Source of the DNA: JACMLX01 sp040384325
GTDB lineage: Bacteria > Gemmatimonadota > Gemmatimonadetes > Gemmatimonadales > Gemmatimonadaceae
Reading direction: 5' to 3'
DNA: 64,000 nt
NCBI GenBank assembly: GCA_040384325.1
Contig: JAZKJL010000001.1
Span: forward strand, 744,001-808,000
Position 1 is the first letter of the stretch, and every line of letters starts with the position of its first letter. A program made the translations under genes and the position numbers. The notes under the pieces are model-generated. The model saw only the letters and a program-made list of their open reading frames with translations. It was not told where the DNA came from and made no database searches. Below, piece after piece: positions 1 through 7,410 of the stretch.

Positions 1-732
1 GTCGCGCGCCGACGCGGCCACGCGCACGGCGTGCATGTTCCACTCATCGAGATCCAGCACGTCGGGCGCCACGTTGAACGAGCGTGTGGCGCCATCGGCC
101 AGCGTGATCGCGCGCACCAGCGAGACGCCCATGAAGTTCACGGCCGCATCGACACGCGTCACCTGCCGACCGACGCCGAAGAACGAGCTGTTCACCACCC
201 GCAGCAGGCGCGCCGTCAGCGCCGCATCGCGACCCACCACCGCCGCCACTGCGATCACGCCGGCATCGGGATCGGCGAGCACCTTCTCCAGCGCCTGCAC
301 CGTCACTGGCGGGCGCGGAATCGCTTCCAGACCGCCGATGGCTTCCACCACGGCCGCATCGGTGACCACGGTGCGCAGCGCCGTGGTGCGCTCGATCACG
401 GTGGCCAGCATGTAGGTGTCGACGGGCGTGTGCAGGAAGCGATGCACGCAGCGCTCGAGGCGCAGCGCGACGTTGCGCTCCGCATACTCCGACAGGGCGA
501 TGCGCACCGTGGCCGGCCAGCGGTCGCGCGCCGTCTCGAACAGGGTCACGCCGTCCGCGGGCGCGTTGCCCAGCTCCGCGACGAAGACGTCGGTCGGTTC
601 CGCCTCCAGCGCCGCGAGGGCCGCGGCGGTGTTCGGCGCCAGGACGACCTTCCAGTCCGGCCGCACCGTGCGGAGCGCGCGCCGATGCGCCTCCGCGATG
701 TGATGTTCGTTGTCAGCGAGGACCAGGCGCAT
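1..732 (-). CDS. HDOD-domain signalling protein with degenerate receiver domain (partial, C-terminus off window)
   Basis: Only the first 244 residues are visible; the gene runs off the left edge. Residues 1-120 resemble a response-regulator receiver (MRLVLADNE at the start). Residues about 139-215 are an HDOD core (IPRPPVTVQALEKVL, RLLRVVNSSFFG, MGVSLVRAITLADG). HDOD proteins are signalling scaffolds related to HD hydrolases but usually without activity. The receiver looks unable to take a phosphate: the usual acceptor Asp is Glu53 (VAELG), and the conserved Lys-Pro is replaced by FLHTP at 99-103. The ATG at 732 is the only start after an in-frame stop at 754-756. The Shine-Dalgarno is weak. 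The open frame is continuous and the domain match is clear; the partner system is unknown. Confidence 0.82.
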   Translation of the reverse strand, partial: MRLVLADNEHHIAEAHRRALRTVRPDWKVVLAPNTAAALAALEAEPTDVFVAELGNAPADGVTLFETARDRWPATVRIALSEYAERNVALRLERCVHRFLHTPVDTYMLATVIERTTALRTVVTDAAVVEAIGGLEAIPRPPVTVQALEKVLADPDAGVIAVAAVVGRDAALTARLLRVVNSSFFGVGRQVTRVDAAVNFMGVSLVRAITLADGATRSFNVAPDVLDLDEWNMHAVRVAASARD

Positions 733-814
733 GCTGCAATCCGATCGAGAATGTCAGCCGGTGAGGCAGTGCCCGGCGCAGTGAGACATCTCGCAGTATC
801 GGATGTTTCTTCGG

Positions 815-822
815 CCAACTTA
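815..822 (-). promoter_or_regulatory. Possible -10 element (TAAGTTGG) of the HDOD gene
   Basis: TAAGTTGG on the minus strand lies about 85 bases upstream of the HDOD start. It matches the TAnnTT pattern seen before several other operon heads in this window. I see no convincing -35 box, so this is a weak call. Confidence 0.28.
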
Positions 823-833
823 AGGAGCGGGCT

Positions 834-1217
834 CTAATCCTCGTAGCGGAAGTGCGGGTTCTCGACCACGCCCAGCACGTTCCCGAACGGATCGCGCACG
901 GCACCGATCTTCACCCCGCCGCCGACATCCTGGATCGGCTCGTGTTCCAGCCCGCCCAGCGTGAGCAGCCGCTGGTAGGCGGCATCCGCGTCGGTCACCC
1001 CCCAGAATGCGACGCCCGCCGCATCCCGCTCGACCGGCGCGTCGGGCTCCGGCACCAGTCCGAGCTCGAAGCCGCCGACGTTGAAGCCGACGTAGAACTC
1101 CTCGTCGAAATACGGCGCGCGCTCCAGCACCTCGGTGTACCACGCCTTGGCGGCCGCGAGGTCCGCCACCGCGTAGATGGCGGTCCGCAGTCCGCGGAAC
1201 GAGGCCGGCGTGCTCAC
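834..1217 (-). CDS. VOC (glyoxalase/bleomycin-resistance fold) family protein
   Basis: The 127-residue product has the beta-alpha-beta-beta-beta pattern of a vicinal oxygen chelate protein. It carries the typical closing motif DPFGNVLGVVENP near its C-terminus and an early AVADLAAAKAWYTEVL segment. The substrate cannot be read from the sequence; VOC proteins include lyases, dioxygenases and drug-binding proteins. The GTG start at 1217 overlaps the lexA stop by four bases (GTGA), so it is probably translated from the lexA transcript. Whether it belongs to the DNA-damage response is not shown by the sequence. Confidence 0.85.
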   Translation of the reverse strand: MSTPASFRGLRTAIYAVADLAAAKAWYTEVLERAPYFDEEFYVGFNVGGFELGLVPEPDAPVERDAAGVAFWGVTDADAAYQRLLTLGGLEHEPIQDVGGGVKIGAVRDPFGNVLGVVENPHFRYED

Positions 1218-1825
1218 GAGTATCGCCGCAGCACACCCACCACCACGCCCTGGATCAGCAGGTTGCGCTCGTCGGTGTAGATCGGCTCCATCGCGTCGTT
1301 GGCGGGCTGCAGGCGGATGCGGCCATCCTTCTCGCGATAGTAGCGCTTCACCGTGGCCGACGTCCGCTCCAGCAGCGCGATCACCATCTCGCCGTTGTCG
1401 GCGGTGCGGCGCTCGTTGACCACCACGAAGTCGCCGTCGCGGATCTGCTCGTCGATCATGGAGTTCCCGCGCACCTTGAGCACGTAGTGATTCCCCGACT
1501 TGCGCAGCATGTCGGGCGGAATCGCCATCGTCTCGCCGCTCACCGCTGCCTCGATCGGCAGGCCGGCCGCCACCAGGCCGAGGAGCGGCAACTCCACGAA
1601 GCGGGGCGACGCCTCGGAGGGCAGGATCTCGATCGCCCGGCTCTCGTTGTAGCCGCGGCGGATGTACCCTTTCCGCTCGAGGTTGCTGAGGTGCTCGTGG
1701 ACCGTGGCGAGGCTGGTGAAGCCGAAATGCTCCGCGATCTCCTCGAAGCTGGGCGCATACCCGTTCTCGTCCGAGTAGACGGAGAGAAAGGTGAGAATTT
1801 CACGCTGGCGCTTGGTGAGCGACAT
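1214..1825 (-). CDS. lexA: LexA repressor, SOS regulator
   Basis: A 203-residue protein of typical LexA length. Residues 1-66 form the winged-helix DNA-binding domain (MSLTKRQREILTFL, GYAPSFEEIAEHFGF, YIRRGYNESRAIEI). The C-terminal S24-type self-cleavage domain keeps the Ala87-Gly88 scissile bond (LVAAGLP), the nucleophile Ser122 (GNSMIDEQ) and Lys160 (SATVKRYY). It should repress SOS genes and be inactivated by RecA-stimulated self-cleavage. A longer in-frame start exists at 1939, but the conserved family N-terminus begins at the ATG at 1825. It is divergent from trpC and shares a 108-base regulatory region containing CCGAAR repeats, possibly its own operator. Confidence 0.96.
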   Translation of the reverse strand: MSLTKRQREILTFLSVYSDENGYAPSFEEIAEHFGFTSLATVHEHLSNLERKGYIRRGYNESRAIEILPSEASPRFVELPLLGLVAAGLPIEAAVSGETMAIPPDMLRKSGNHYVLKVRGNSMIDEQIRDGDFVVVNERRTADNGEMVIALLERTSATVKRYYREKDGRIRLQPANDAMEPIYTDERNLLIQGVVVGVLRRYS

Positions 1826-1893
1826 GACGACCGGCTCCGGCTGATGCAGAGGACGAAGGGACTGCGCTAGATTGCCGAGGCTGGGCGTGCGCC

Positions 1894-1934
1894 CCGAAGA
1901 ACTGCCGAAGACTATTGCCGAAGGAATCCCGAAA
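1894..1934. promoter_or_regulatory. Four CCGAAR repeats in the lexA/trpC intergenic region (candidate operator)
   Basis: CCGAAG occurs at 1894-1899, 1905-1910 and 1918-1923, and CCGAAA at 1929-1934, spaced 11-13 bases apart, close to one helical turn. On the lexA coding strand they read CTTCGG. The array lies 69-109 bases upstream of the lexA start and ends at the trpC ATG. It could bind LexA or a tryptophan regulator. A TAGATTGC element at 1868-1875 is a possible trpC -10. Function is inferred. Confidence 0.4.
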
Positions 1935-2764
1935 TGCAAGTGGCTCGTGTCTGGACACCGCCCGCCGGACCACTCGGTCGGCTGAGCTCGGCAAGCCTCT
2001 CCCGCGCCGAGCAGGCGCGCGCGGCGCGGCCGTACGCGGTGCAGGTCGCCGAGGCGCTCGCGATGCCGGCCCCACCCGACATCCTCGCCGCGCTCGCGGG
2101 CCGCGGTGATGTGGCGGTGGTGGCGGAGTTGAAGCGCAGCTCACCCTCGCGCGGCGCGATCAATCCGTCGCTCGACGCGGCGCTGCAGATCCGCGCCTAC
2201 GCCGCGGGTGGTGCGTCGGCGTTCTCGATCCTCACCGAGCCATCGGAGTTCGGCGGCGCACTGGACGATCTCGCGGTCGCCTCGGCGCTCGCGATCGGCC
2301 CCTGCATCCGCAAGGATTTCATCACCGACCCGATTCAGCTGGTCGAGGCGCGCCGCGTCGGTGCATCGGCCGCATTGCTGATCGCCCGTGCACTGCCCAC
2401 CGAGCGACTGACGGAGTTGGTGTTCACCGCGCGCATGCTGGGCATCGAGCCGCTGGTGGAAGTGCGCGACGAGGATGAGCTGGTGGACGCACTGGAGGCG
2501 GGTGCGCTGCTGATCGGCGTCAACAACCGCAACCTGGAGACGCTGGAGATCGATCCCGTCGCCAGCCAGCGCTTGTTGCCGATGGTGCCGGTCACGCACA
2601 TCGCGATCTACGAGAGTGGCGTACAGTCGCGTGCCGATGTGGAACGTGCCGCGGAGTGCGGCGCCGATGCGGTGCTGGTGGGATCCGCGATCTCGGCCAG
2701 CGGCGCGCCGGCCGATGCCGTCGCCGCACTCACTGGTGTGTTGCGCACGCGTCGCCGGGCCTGA
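1934..2764 (+). CDS. trpC: Indole-3-glycerol phosphate synthase
   Basis: A 276-residue TIM barrel converting CdRP to indole-3-glycerol phosphate in tryptophan synthesis. Family signatures are present in order: VAELKRSSPSRG (catalytic Lys), CIRKDFITD, PLVEVRDEDEL, GVNNRNLETLEID, IYESGVQ and LVGSAI. It is the first gene of trpC-F-B-A, and its stop is directly followed by the trpF start. The ATG at 1934 is the first in the frame and gives a normal N-terminus, leaving a short leader shared with lexA. No leader peptide with tandem Trp codons is visible. trpE, trpG and trpD must lie elsewhere. Confidence 0.96.
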   Translation: MQVARVWTPPAGPLGRLSSASLSRAEQARAARPYAVQVAEALAMPAPPDILAALAGRGDVAVVAELKRSSPSRGAINPSLDAALQIRAYAAGGASAFSILTEPSEFGGALDDLAVASALAIGPCIRKDFITDPIQLVEARRVGASAALLIARALPTERLTELVFTARMLGIEPLVEVRDEDELVDALEAGALLIGVNNRNLETLEIDPVASQRLLPMVPVTHIAIYESGVQSRADVERAAECGADAVLVGSAISASGAPADAVAALTGVLRTRRRA

Positions 2765-3457
2765 GTGGTGGGACCCGCGGTCAAGATCTGTGGCCTGAAG
2801 CGCCCGCAGGACGCGGCCGTCGCCGCCGCCGCGGGCGCACGCTACGTCGGCGCGATCCTGGCTGGCGGTCCGCGTCTGGTGACGCCTGACGGCGCGCGCC
2901 TGGTGTTCGAGCAGGCGGCCACCGCGACCCGTGTGGTGGTGGTCGGGCACGAGCCGGTCGACGACATCGTTCGCGGTGCAATGGCAGCCGGCGCCGACAT
3001 CGTGCAGCTGCACGGTGATCCGTCACCGCGGATGGTGCTGGACCTGCGCGAACGGTGGCCCGGTGGCATCTGGGCGGCGCTGCGTGTGCCACCCGACGCC
3101 TTCGATCGCGACCGTGCGGCGGCGCTGTTCGCCGTGGCGGATGGTGTCGTGCTGGACGCGTTCGTACCGGGCGCGCTCGGTGGCACTGGCGTGGCGATCG
3201 ACTGGAAGGCGCTGCAGGCACCATTGCGTGCAGTGCGTGCATCGGACGACGCGAGTGCACTGCTGGTGCTGGCCGGAGGCCTGACGCCGGAGAACGTGGC
3301 GCGCGGCAGTGAGTTGCTGTCGCCGGATGTGGTGGATGTGTCGTCGGGTGTCGAATCGTCACCCGGAATCAAGGATCAGGCTCGCGTGCGGCGGTTCATC
3401 GCCGCCGCTCGCGGCGACCGCGGGGATGACGAACAGTTGTCTTTAGTGGTCGGTTGA
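2765..3457 (+). CDS. trpF: Phosphoribosylanthranilate isomerase
   Basis: TrpF catalyses the Amadori rearrangement of PRA to CdRP. VKICGLKRPQDA holds the catalytic Cys; IVQLHGDPSP, VVLDAF, LAGGLTPENV and the closing VDVSSGVESSPGIKD are family motifs, the last binding phosphate. The GTG start at 2765 directly abuts the trpC stop. The family core ends near RRFIAAAR. The last ~14 residues are an unusual tail, and the final codons and stop lie inside the left arm of the inverted-repeat element at 3445-3605, so the tail may have been created or altered by that element. Confidence 0.94.
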   Translation: MVGPAVKICGLKRPQDAAVAAAAGARYVGAILAGGPRLVTPDGARLVFEQAATATRVVVVGHEPVDDIVRGAMAAGADIVQLHGDPSPRMVLDLRERWPGGIWAALRVPPDAFDRDRAAALFAVADGVVLDAFVPGALGGTGVAIDWKALQAPLRAVRASDDASALLVLAGGLTPENVARGSELLSPDVVDVSSGVESSPGIKDQARVRRFIAAARGDRGDDEQLSLVVG

Positions 3458-3605
3458 TGAAGGTCGTTGTGCAGTCGCCAGGCGGGGCATCCCCGCTGGC
3501 AGCGTTGTCAATCCTCGCAATACCTCTGGTATTGCTGCGGTTTCCGCCTTGCCAGCCGGGCGCCCCACCCGGCTTGGTGCGAACGACCTTCACCAACAGA
3601 CCACT
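3445..3605 (+). repeat. Structured element between trpF and trpB: 24-base terminal inverted repeats enclosing three hairpins
   Basis: The left arm (3445-3468) and right arm (3582-3605) match at 22 of 24 positions as inverted repeats. Between them are three hairpins: 3477-3500 (GCCAG/CTGGC continuing into CGGGG/CCCCG), 3517-3535 (GCAATACC, loop TCT, GGTATTGC, a perfect 8-bp stem) and 3552-3577 (GCCGGG/CCCGGC). As RNA this would fold into a closed four-way junction ending just before the trpB ribosome-binding site (GGAG about 3610). It could be a MITE-like repeat or an RNA regulator of trpB-trpA. The left arm overlaps the trpF stop. I see no second copy in this window. Confidence 0.75.
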
Positions 3606-3621
3606 CGCAGGAGTGCAGTGA

Positions 3622-4827
3622 ATGGCAACCATGCAGGAGCCCATGATCGCGCCGAGCGACCGCTTCGGTCCCTTCGGTGGCCGCTACGTGCCCGAGACGC
3701 TGATTCCCGCCCTCGATGAGCTGACGGCGGCGTATGAGGCGATCAAGGTCGACGCGGCGTTCCAGGCGGAGCTGAACGGCCTGCTGGAGTCGTTCGTCGG
3801 CCGTGAGACGCCGCTCGGTTTCGCACCGCGCCTGTCGGCACGCGTCGGCGCCCCGGTGTGGCTCAAGCGCGAGGATCTCTGCCACACCGGCGCCCACAAG
3901 ATCAACAACGCGCTGGCGCAGGTGCTGCTGGCGATGCGCATGGGGAAGAAGCGCATCATCGCCGAGACGGGAGCGGGACAGCATGGTGTCGCCACCGCCA
4001 CCGTGTGCGCGAAGTTCGGGCTCGAGTGCGTGGTGTACATGGGTGAGGAGGACACGCAGCGCCAGAGCCTGAACGTGTTCCGCATGCAGCTGCTCGGCGC
4101 CACGGTGGTGCCGGTCACGGGCGGCACGCGGACGCTGAAGGATGCCACCAGCGAGGCGATCCGCGACTGGGTCACGAACGTGGACAGCAGTCACTACATC
4201 ATCGGCAGCGTGGTCGGCCCGGCGCCCTATCCGCGCATGGTGCGCGACTTCCACGCCTGCATCGGTCGTGAGGCGCGCGAGCAGATGCTGCGCATCGCCG
4301 GTCGCCTGCCGAAGACGGTGGTGGCCTGCGTCGGTGGTGGCTCGAACGCGATGGGCATCTTCCACGCCTTCGTGCCCGACGCCGATGTGCAGCTGGTGGG
4401 CATCGAGGCGGCCGGCGAGGGCGTGCTGACGGGTCGTCATTCCGCGACGCTCAGCTCCGGCACGCCTGGCGTGCTGCACGGCTCCCTCTCGCTGCTGCTG
4501 CAGGATGAGAACGGGCAGGTGCATCCGGCGCACAGCATCAGCGCCGGTCTCGATTACCCGGGCGTGGGTCCGGAGCACGCGTTCATGAAGACCACCGGCC
4601 GCGCGGAGTACGCCGCCGTGACCGACGACAGCGCGCTGCGCGGCGTGGCGCTGCTCAGTCGCCTCGAAGGCATCATCCCGGCCCTCGAGACGGCGCATGC
4701 CGTGGCGTGGGTGGCCGACAACGCCGGACGCTGGGCGAAGGACGAACCGATCCTGCTCTGCGTCTCCGGTCGCGGCGACAAGGATGTCGGCACCATGATG
4801 CAGCATCCGATCATGGAGGTCGAGTGA
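3622..4827 (+). CDS. trpB: Tryptophan synthase beta chain
   Basis: A 401-residue PLP enzyme joining indole and serine to make tryptophan, working as a complex with TrpA. It starts with the typical RFGPFGGRYVPETLIPAL. The PLP lysine is Lys93 in LKREDLCHTGAHKINN. ETGAGQHG carries the catalytic Glu, and GGGSNAMG is the PLP-phosphate loop. It is preceded by GGAG 9 bases before the ATG, and by the structured element that separates it from trpF. The trpA GTG overlaps its stop by four bases, so the two subunits are coupled. Full length. Confidence 0.97.
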   Translation: MATMQEPMIAPSDRFGPFGGRYVPETLIPALDELTAAYEAIKVDAAFQAELNGLLESFVGRETPLGFAPRLSARVGAPVWLKREDLCHTGAHKINNALAQVLLAMRMGKKRIIAETGAGQHGVATATVCAKFGLECVVYMGEEDTQRQSLNVFRMQLLGATVVPVTGGTRTLKDATSEAIRDWVTNVDSSHYIIGSVVGPAPYPRMVRDFHACIGREAREQMLRIAGRLPKTVVACVGGGSNAMGIFHAFVPDADVQLVGIEAAGEGVLTGRHSATLSSGTPGVLHGSLSLLLQDENGQVHPAHSISAGLDYPGVGPEHAFMKTTGRAEYAAVTDDSALRGVALLSRLEGIIPALETAHAVAWVADNAGRWAKDEPILLCVSGRGDKDVGTMMQHPIMEVE

Positions 4828-5618
4828 CCGCAGGCACGGCAGCACACCTGACGCAGCACATGAACGCGCTGCAGGCGTCGGGTCGCAAGGCACTGGTGGT
4901 GTACATCACGGCCGGTCATCCCGACCGCGCGCGTTCCGCCGAATTGCTGCGCGGACTCGAGGCCGCGGGCGCGGATTGCATCGAACTCGGCGTGCCGTTC
5001 TCCGATCCGCTGGCCGATGGTCCGGTGATCCAGCGCAGTTCACAGATCGCGCTCGAGCAGGGGATGAATTTCGCGGGTGCGCTGGAGATGGTGCGCGAGG
5101 CCGGTCTGACGATTCCCGTGGTGTTGTTCAGCTACCTGAACCCGGTGCTCAACGCCGGTCCGGACGCGCTGCATCGTGCGGCCGATGCCGGCGTGTCGGG
5201 CATCCTCATCACCGACCTGCCGGTGGGCGCTGACCCGGAGCGCGAGGCGTGGCTCGGGGCATCACCGCTGGCATACGTGCGCCTGGTGGCGCCGACCACA
5301 CCGGCCAGCCGCATGGCGGAGATTGGCCGCAATGGCAGCGGCTTCGTCTACCTGATCAGCCGCCTGGGTGTGACCGGCGCCAAGGAGTCGCTGTCGGGTG
5401 ACCTGCCGGGGACCATCGCGCGGCTCCGCGGCGTCACCACGCTCCCGATCTGCGTGGGCTTCGGCATCAGCACCGCCGACCAGGCGGCGATGGTGGGTGA
5501 GATGGCGGACGGTGTGGTGGTGGGGAGCGCGGTGGTGAAGCTCGCCGAGACCTCCGTGGACGCGGCGCTGGCGCTGGTGCGGTCACTGCGCGCCGGCCTC
5601 GATGGTGCCGACGCGTAG
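4824..5618 (+). CDS. trpA: Tryptophan synthase alpha chain
   Basis: A 264-residue TIM barrel that cleaves indole-3-glycerol phosphate and channels indole to TrpB. The catalytic pair is visible in CIELGVPFSDPLADGP (the Glu after CI and the Asp of SDP). The phosphate-binding FVYLISRLGVTG and PICVGFGIST segments are also present. The frame is open further upstream, but the GTG at 4824 gives a normal-length protein and a four-base GTGA overlap with the trpB stop, the pattern used throughout this region. Confidence 0.96.
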   Translation: MTAGTAAHLTQHMNALQASGRKALVVYITAGHPDRARSAELLRGLEAAGADCIELGVPFSDPLADGPVIQRSSQIALEQGMNFAGALEMVREAGLTIPVVLFSYLNPVLNAGPDALHRAADAGVSGILITDLPVGADPEREAWLGASPLAYVRLVAPTTPASRMAEIGRNGSGFVYLISRLGVTGAKESLSGDLPGTIARLRGVTTLPICVGFGISTADQAAMVGEMADGVVVGSAVVKLAETSVDAALALVRSLRAGLDGADA

Positions 5619-5686
5619 TCCGTATCCGGTGGCGGAGCATGGGGTATCTTGTGCCGTTCGCACCTCCCGCCTCCCGTGCGCCGGTC

Positions 5687-6043
5687 ATGCCCACACCCAT
5701 CCAGATCTCGCTGCGCAACATGCGCTTTCACCTTCGTGTCGGCATCCTGCCGCACGAGGGTGAACTGGCGCAGCCGCTGGAGGTGGACCTGACCGTGTGG
5801 GCCTCACGGCCCGACGAGGGCGCGCTGTCGGTGGACTACCGCGCGCTGCACGCGCTCACCGCCGACGTGCTCGCGCAGTCGCCGCTGTTGTATCTCGAGA
5901 CCATCGCGCAGCGCCTGGTGACGGGCGCACTGGCACAACCACAGGTGGTCGGTGCGCGCGCCGCGGTGCGCAAGCCGCACGTGGCGCTGGCCGGTCCGCT
6001 CGACTGCGCCGAGGTGGTGGTGAGCGACGGGTACACGGCGTGA
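5687..6043 (+). CDS. folB: Dihydroneopterin aldolase
   Basis: A 118-residue enzyme of folate synthesis converting dihydroneopterin to 6-hydroxymethyl-dihydropterin and glycolaldehyde. Family landmarks are VGILPHEGE (the GxxxxE region), the conserved LLYLETIAQRL helix and VRKPH with the catalytic Lys. An in-frame start at 5639 would add 16 residues of low similarity, so the ATG at 5687 is preferred. It overlaps folK by four bases (GTGA). A TATCTTGT sequence at 5645 could be a -10 element. Confidence 0.9.
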   Translation: MPTPIQISLRNMRFHLRVGILPHEGELAQPLEVDLTVWASRPDEGALSVDYRALHALTADVLAQSPLLYLETIAQRLVTGALAQPQVVGARAAVRKPHVALAGPLDCAEVVVSDGYTA

Positions 6044-6528
6044 GCACGACGATGCGCGTGGCCATCGCACTCGGTTCCAATTCGCCGGATCGCGCGGACA
6101 TGCTGCACGGCGCGTTGCTGGCGTTGGAGCAGCATGCCGACGTGCGCGTGCTGGTCCGTTCGCGCATCGAGGAGACGGCGGCCATCGGACCACCGCAGCC
6201 GTCGTTCCTCAACCAGATGCTTCTGGCGGAGACGACTCTCGCCCTGACGGACCTGCTCACGGTGTTGCAGCGGATCGAACGCGATCACGGTCGCCAGCGA
6301 GTCGTGCCGAAGGGGCCGCGCACGCTGGATCTCGACATCGTCTGGGCCGACGCGCCGACCTGCACCAGCGACACTTTGCTCGTGCCGCACCCCGGCCTGA
6401 ACGACCGCGAGTTCTGGCAGCGCGAGCTGGTCGAAGTGCTTGGTGAGACGGCGGCGCACGCCGCGATCGCCGCCGCGCGTGTGCATGCCGGCATGGACAC
6501 GGCACGGCCCTCGGGTGTTGCATCATGA
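6040..6528 (+). CDS. folK: 2-amino-4-hydroxy-6-hydroxymethyldihydropteridine pyrophosphokinase
   Basis: HPPK transfers pyrophosphate from ATP to the FolB product. The protein shows VAIALGSNSPDRA at the start, the ATP/Mg motif GPRTLDLDIVWAD and the closing VPHPGLNDREFW. The GTG at 6040 overlaps the folB stop and gives 162 residues; an ATG at 6052 would remove four residues and is also possible. The adjacent FolB catalyses the preceding step. Confidence 0.93.
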   Translation: MSTTMRVAIALGSNSPDRADMLHGALLALEQHADVRVLVRSRIEETAAIGPPQPSFLNQMLLAETTLALTDLLTVLQRIERDHGRQRVVPKGPRTLDLDIVWADAPTCTSDTLLVPHPGLNDREFWQRELVEVLGETAAHAAIAAARVHAGMDTARPSGVAS

Positions 6529-6568
6529 TCAGGCATCACACCACACCTCAACCGCGGGCGGGCTTGGG

Positions 6569-7408
6569 ATGAGTGCACACATGACGCCACCGCCGGCATC
6601 GGCGGGGAAGCCGGTCACGATTCGTGACCTGCAGGCGAAGAAGGTGGCCGGTGAGAAGATCGTCGCCACCACCGCCTACGACGTGTTGTTCGGCCGCCTG
6701 GTGGACCAGGCAGGCGTGGACATGGTCCTCGTCGGCGACTCGCTCGGCATGGTGATCGCCGGGCTCGACTCCACCAAGAAGGTCACGCTCGACCAGATGA
6801 TCTGGCACTGCGCCGCCGTGCGTCGTGGCGTGCGCCGCGCGATGCTGATCTTCGACATGCCGTGGATGACCTACCAGGTCAGCGCCAGCGAGGCCGTGCG
6901 CAATGCCGGACGTGCACTGGCCGAGACGAATGCCACCGCGGTGAAGCTGGAAGGAGCGGGCACGTCATCGCTGGCAGCGGTGCGCGCCTGCGTGGACGCC
7001 GGCATTCCGGTGATGGGCCACATCGGCTTCACGCCGCAGAGTGACACCGCGCTCAGTGGCGCGCGGGTGCAGGGCCGCGAGGTGGACGTGGCCGCGCAGC
7101 TGCAGGCCGACGCGCTCGCACTGCAGGATGTCGGCTGCTTCGCGATCGTGCTCGAACTGATGCCTGCCGAACTCTCGCGCGCCATCACGCAGTCACTCGA
7201 CATCCCGGCCATCGGCATCGGTGCCGGTGCAGGGTGTGATGGGCAGATTCTCGTGCTGCCGGACCTGATCGGCCTCAATGAAGGATTCTCGCCGAAGTTC
7301 CTGCGTCGGTACGCCGACGTGGCGGGCGTGGTGAAGAATGCCGTCAGCAGCTACGCCGATGACGTGCGGGCCGGGACGTATCCCGACGACAGCACGAGCT
7401 TCACCTGA
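6569..7408 (+). CDS. panB: 3-methyl-2-oxobutanoate hydroxymethyltransferase
   Basis: The first committed enzyme of pantothenate synthesis, making ketopantoate from ketoisovalerate and methylene-THF. In the 279-residue barrel I see TAYDVLFGRLVDQAGVDM, LVGDSLGMVIAGLDST (metal-binding Asp), VKLEGA, GHIGFTPQS and AIGIGAGAGCDGQILV. The ATG at 6569 is chosen because upstream in-frame sequence lies inside folK and is not conserved. panC begins two bases after its stop. Confidence 0.96.
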   Translation: MSAHMTPPPASAGKPVTIRDLQAKKVAGEKIVATTAYDVLFGRLVDQAGVDMVLVGDSLGMVIAGLDSTKKVTLDQMIWHCAAVRRGVRRAMLIFDMPWMTYQVSASEAVRNAGRALAETNATAVKLEGAGTSSLAAVRACVDAGIPVMGHIGFTPQSDTALSGARVQGREVDVAAQLQADALALQDVGCFAIVLELMPAELSRAITQSLDIPAIGIGAGAGCDGQILVLPDLIGLNEGFSPKFLRRYADVAGVVKNAVSSYADDVRAGTYPDDSTSFT

Positions 7409-7410
7409 AC

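Noticed and set aside
1934..3621. Classical trp attenuator with a leader peptide
   Set aside because: No short frame with tandem Trp codons and no leader-terminator pair is visible before trpC. The structured element before trpB has no leader peptide either.
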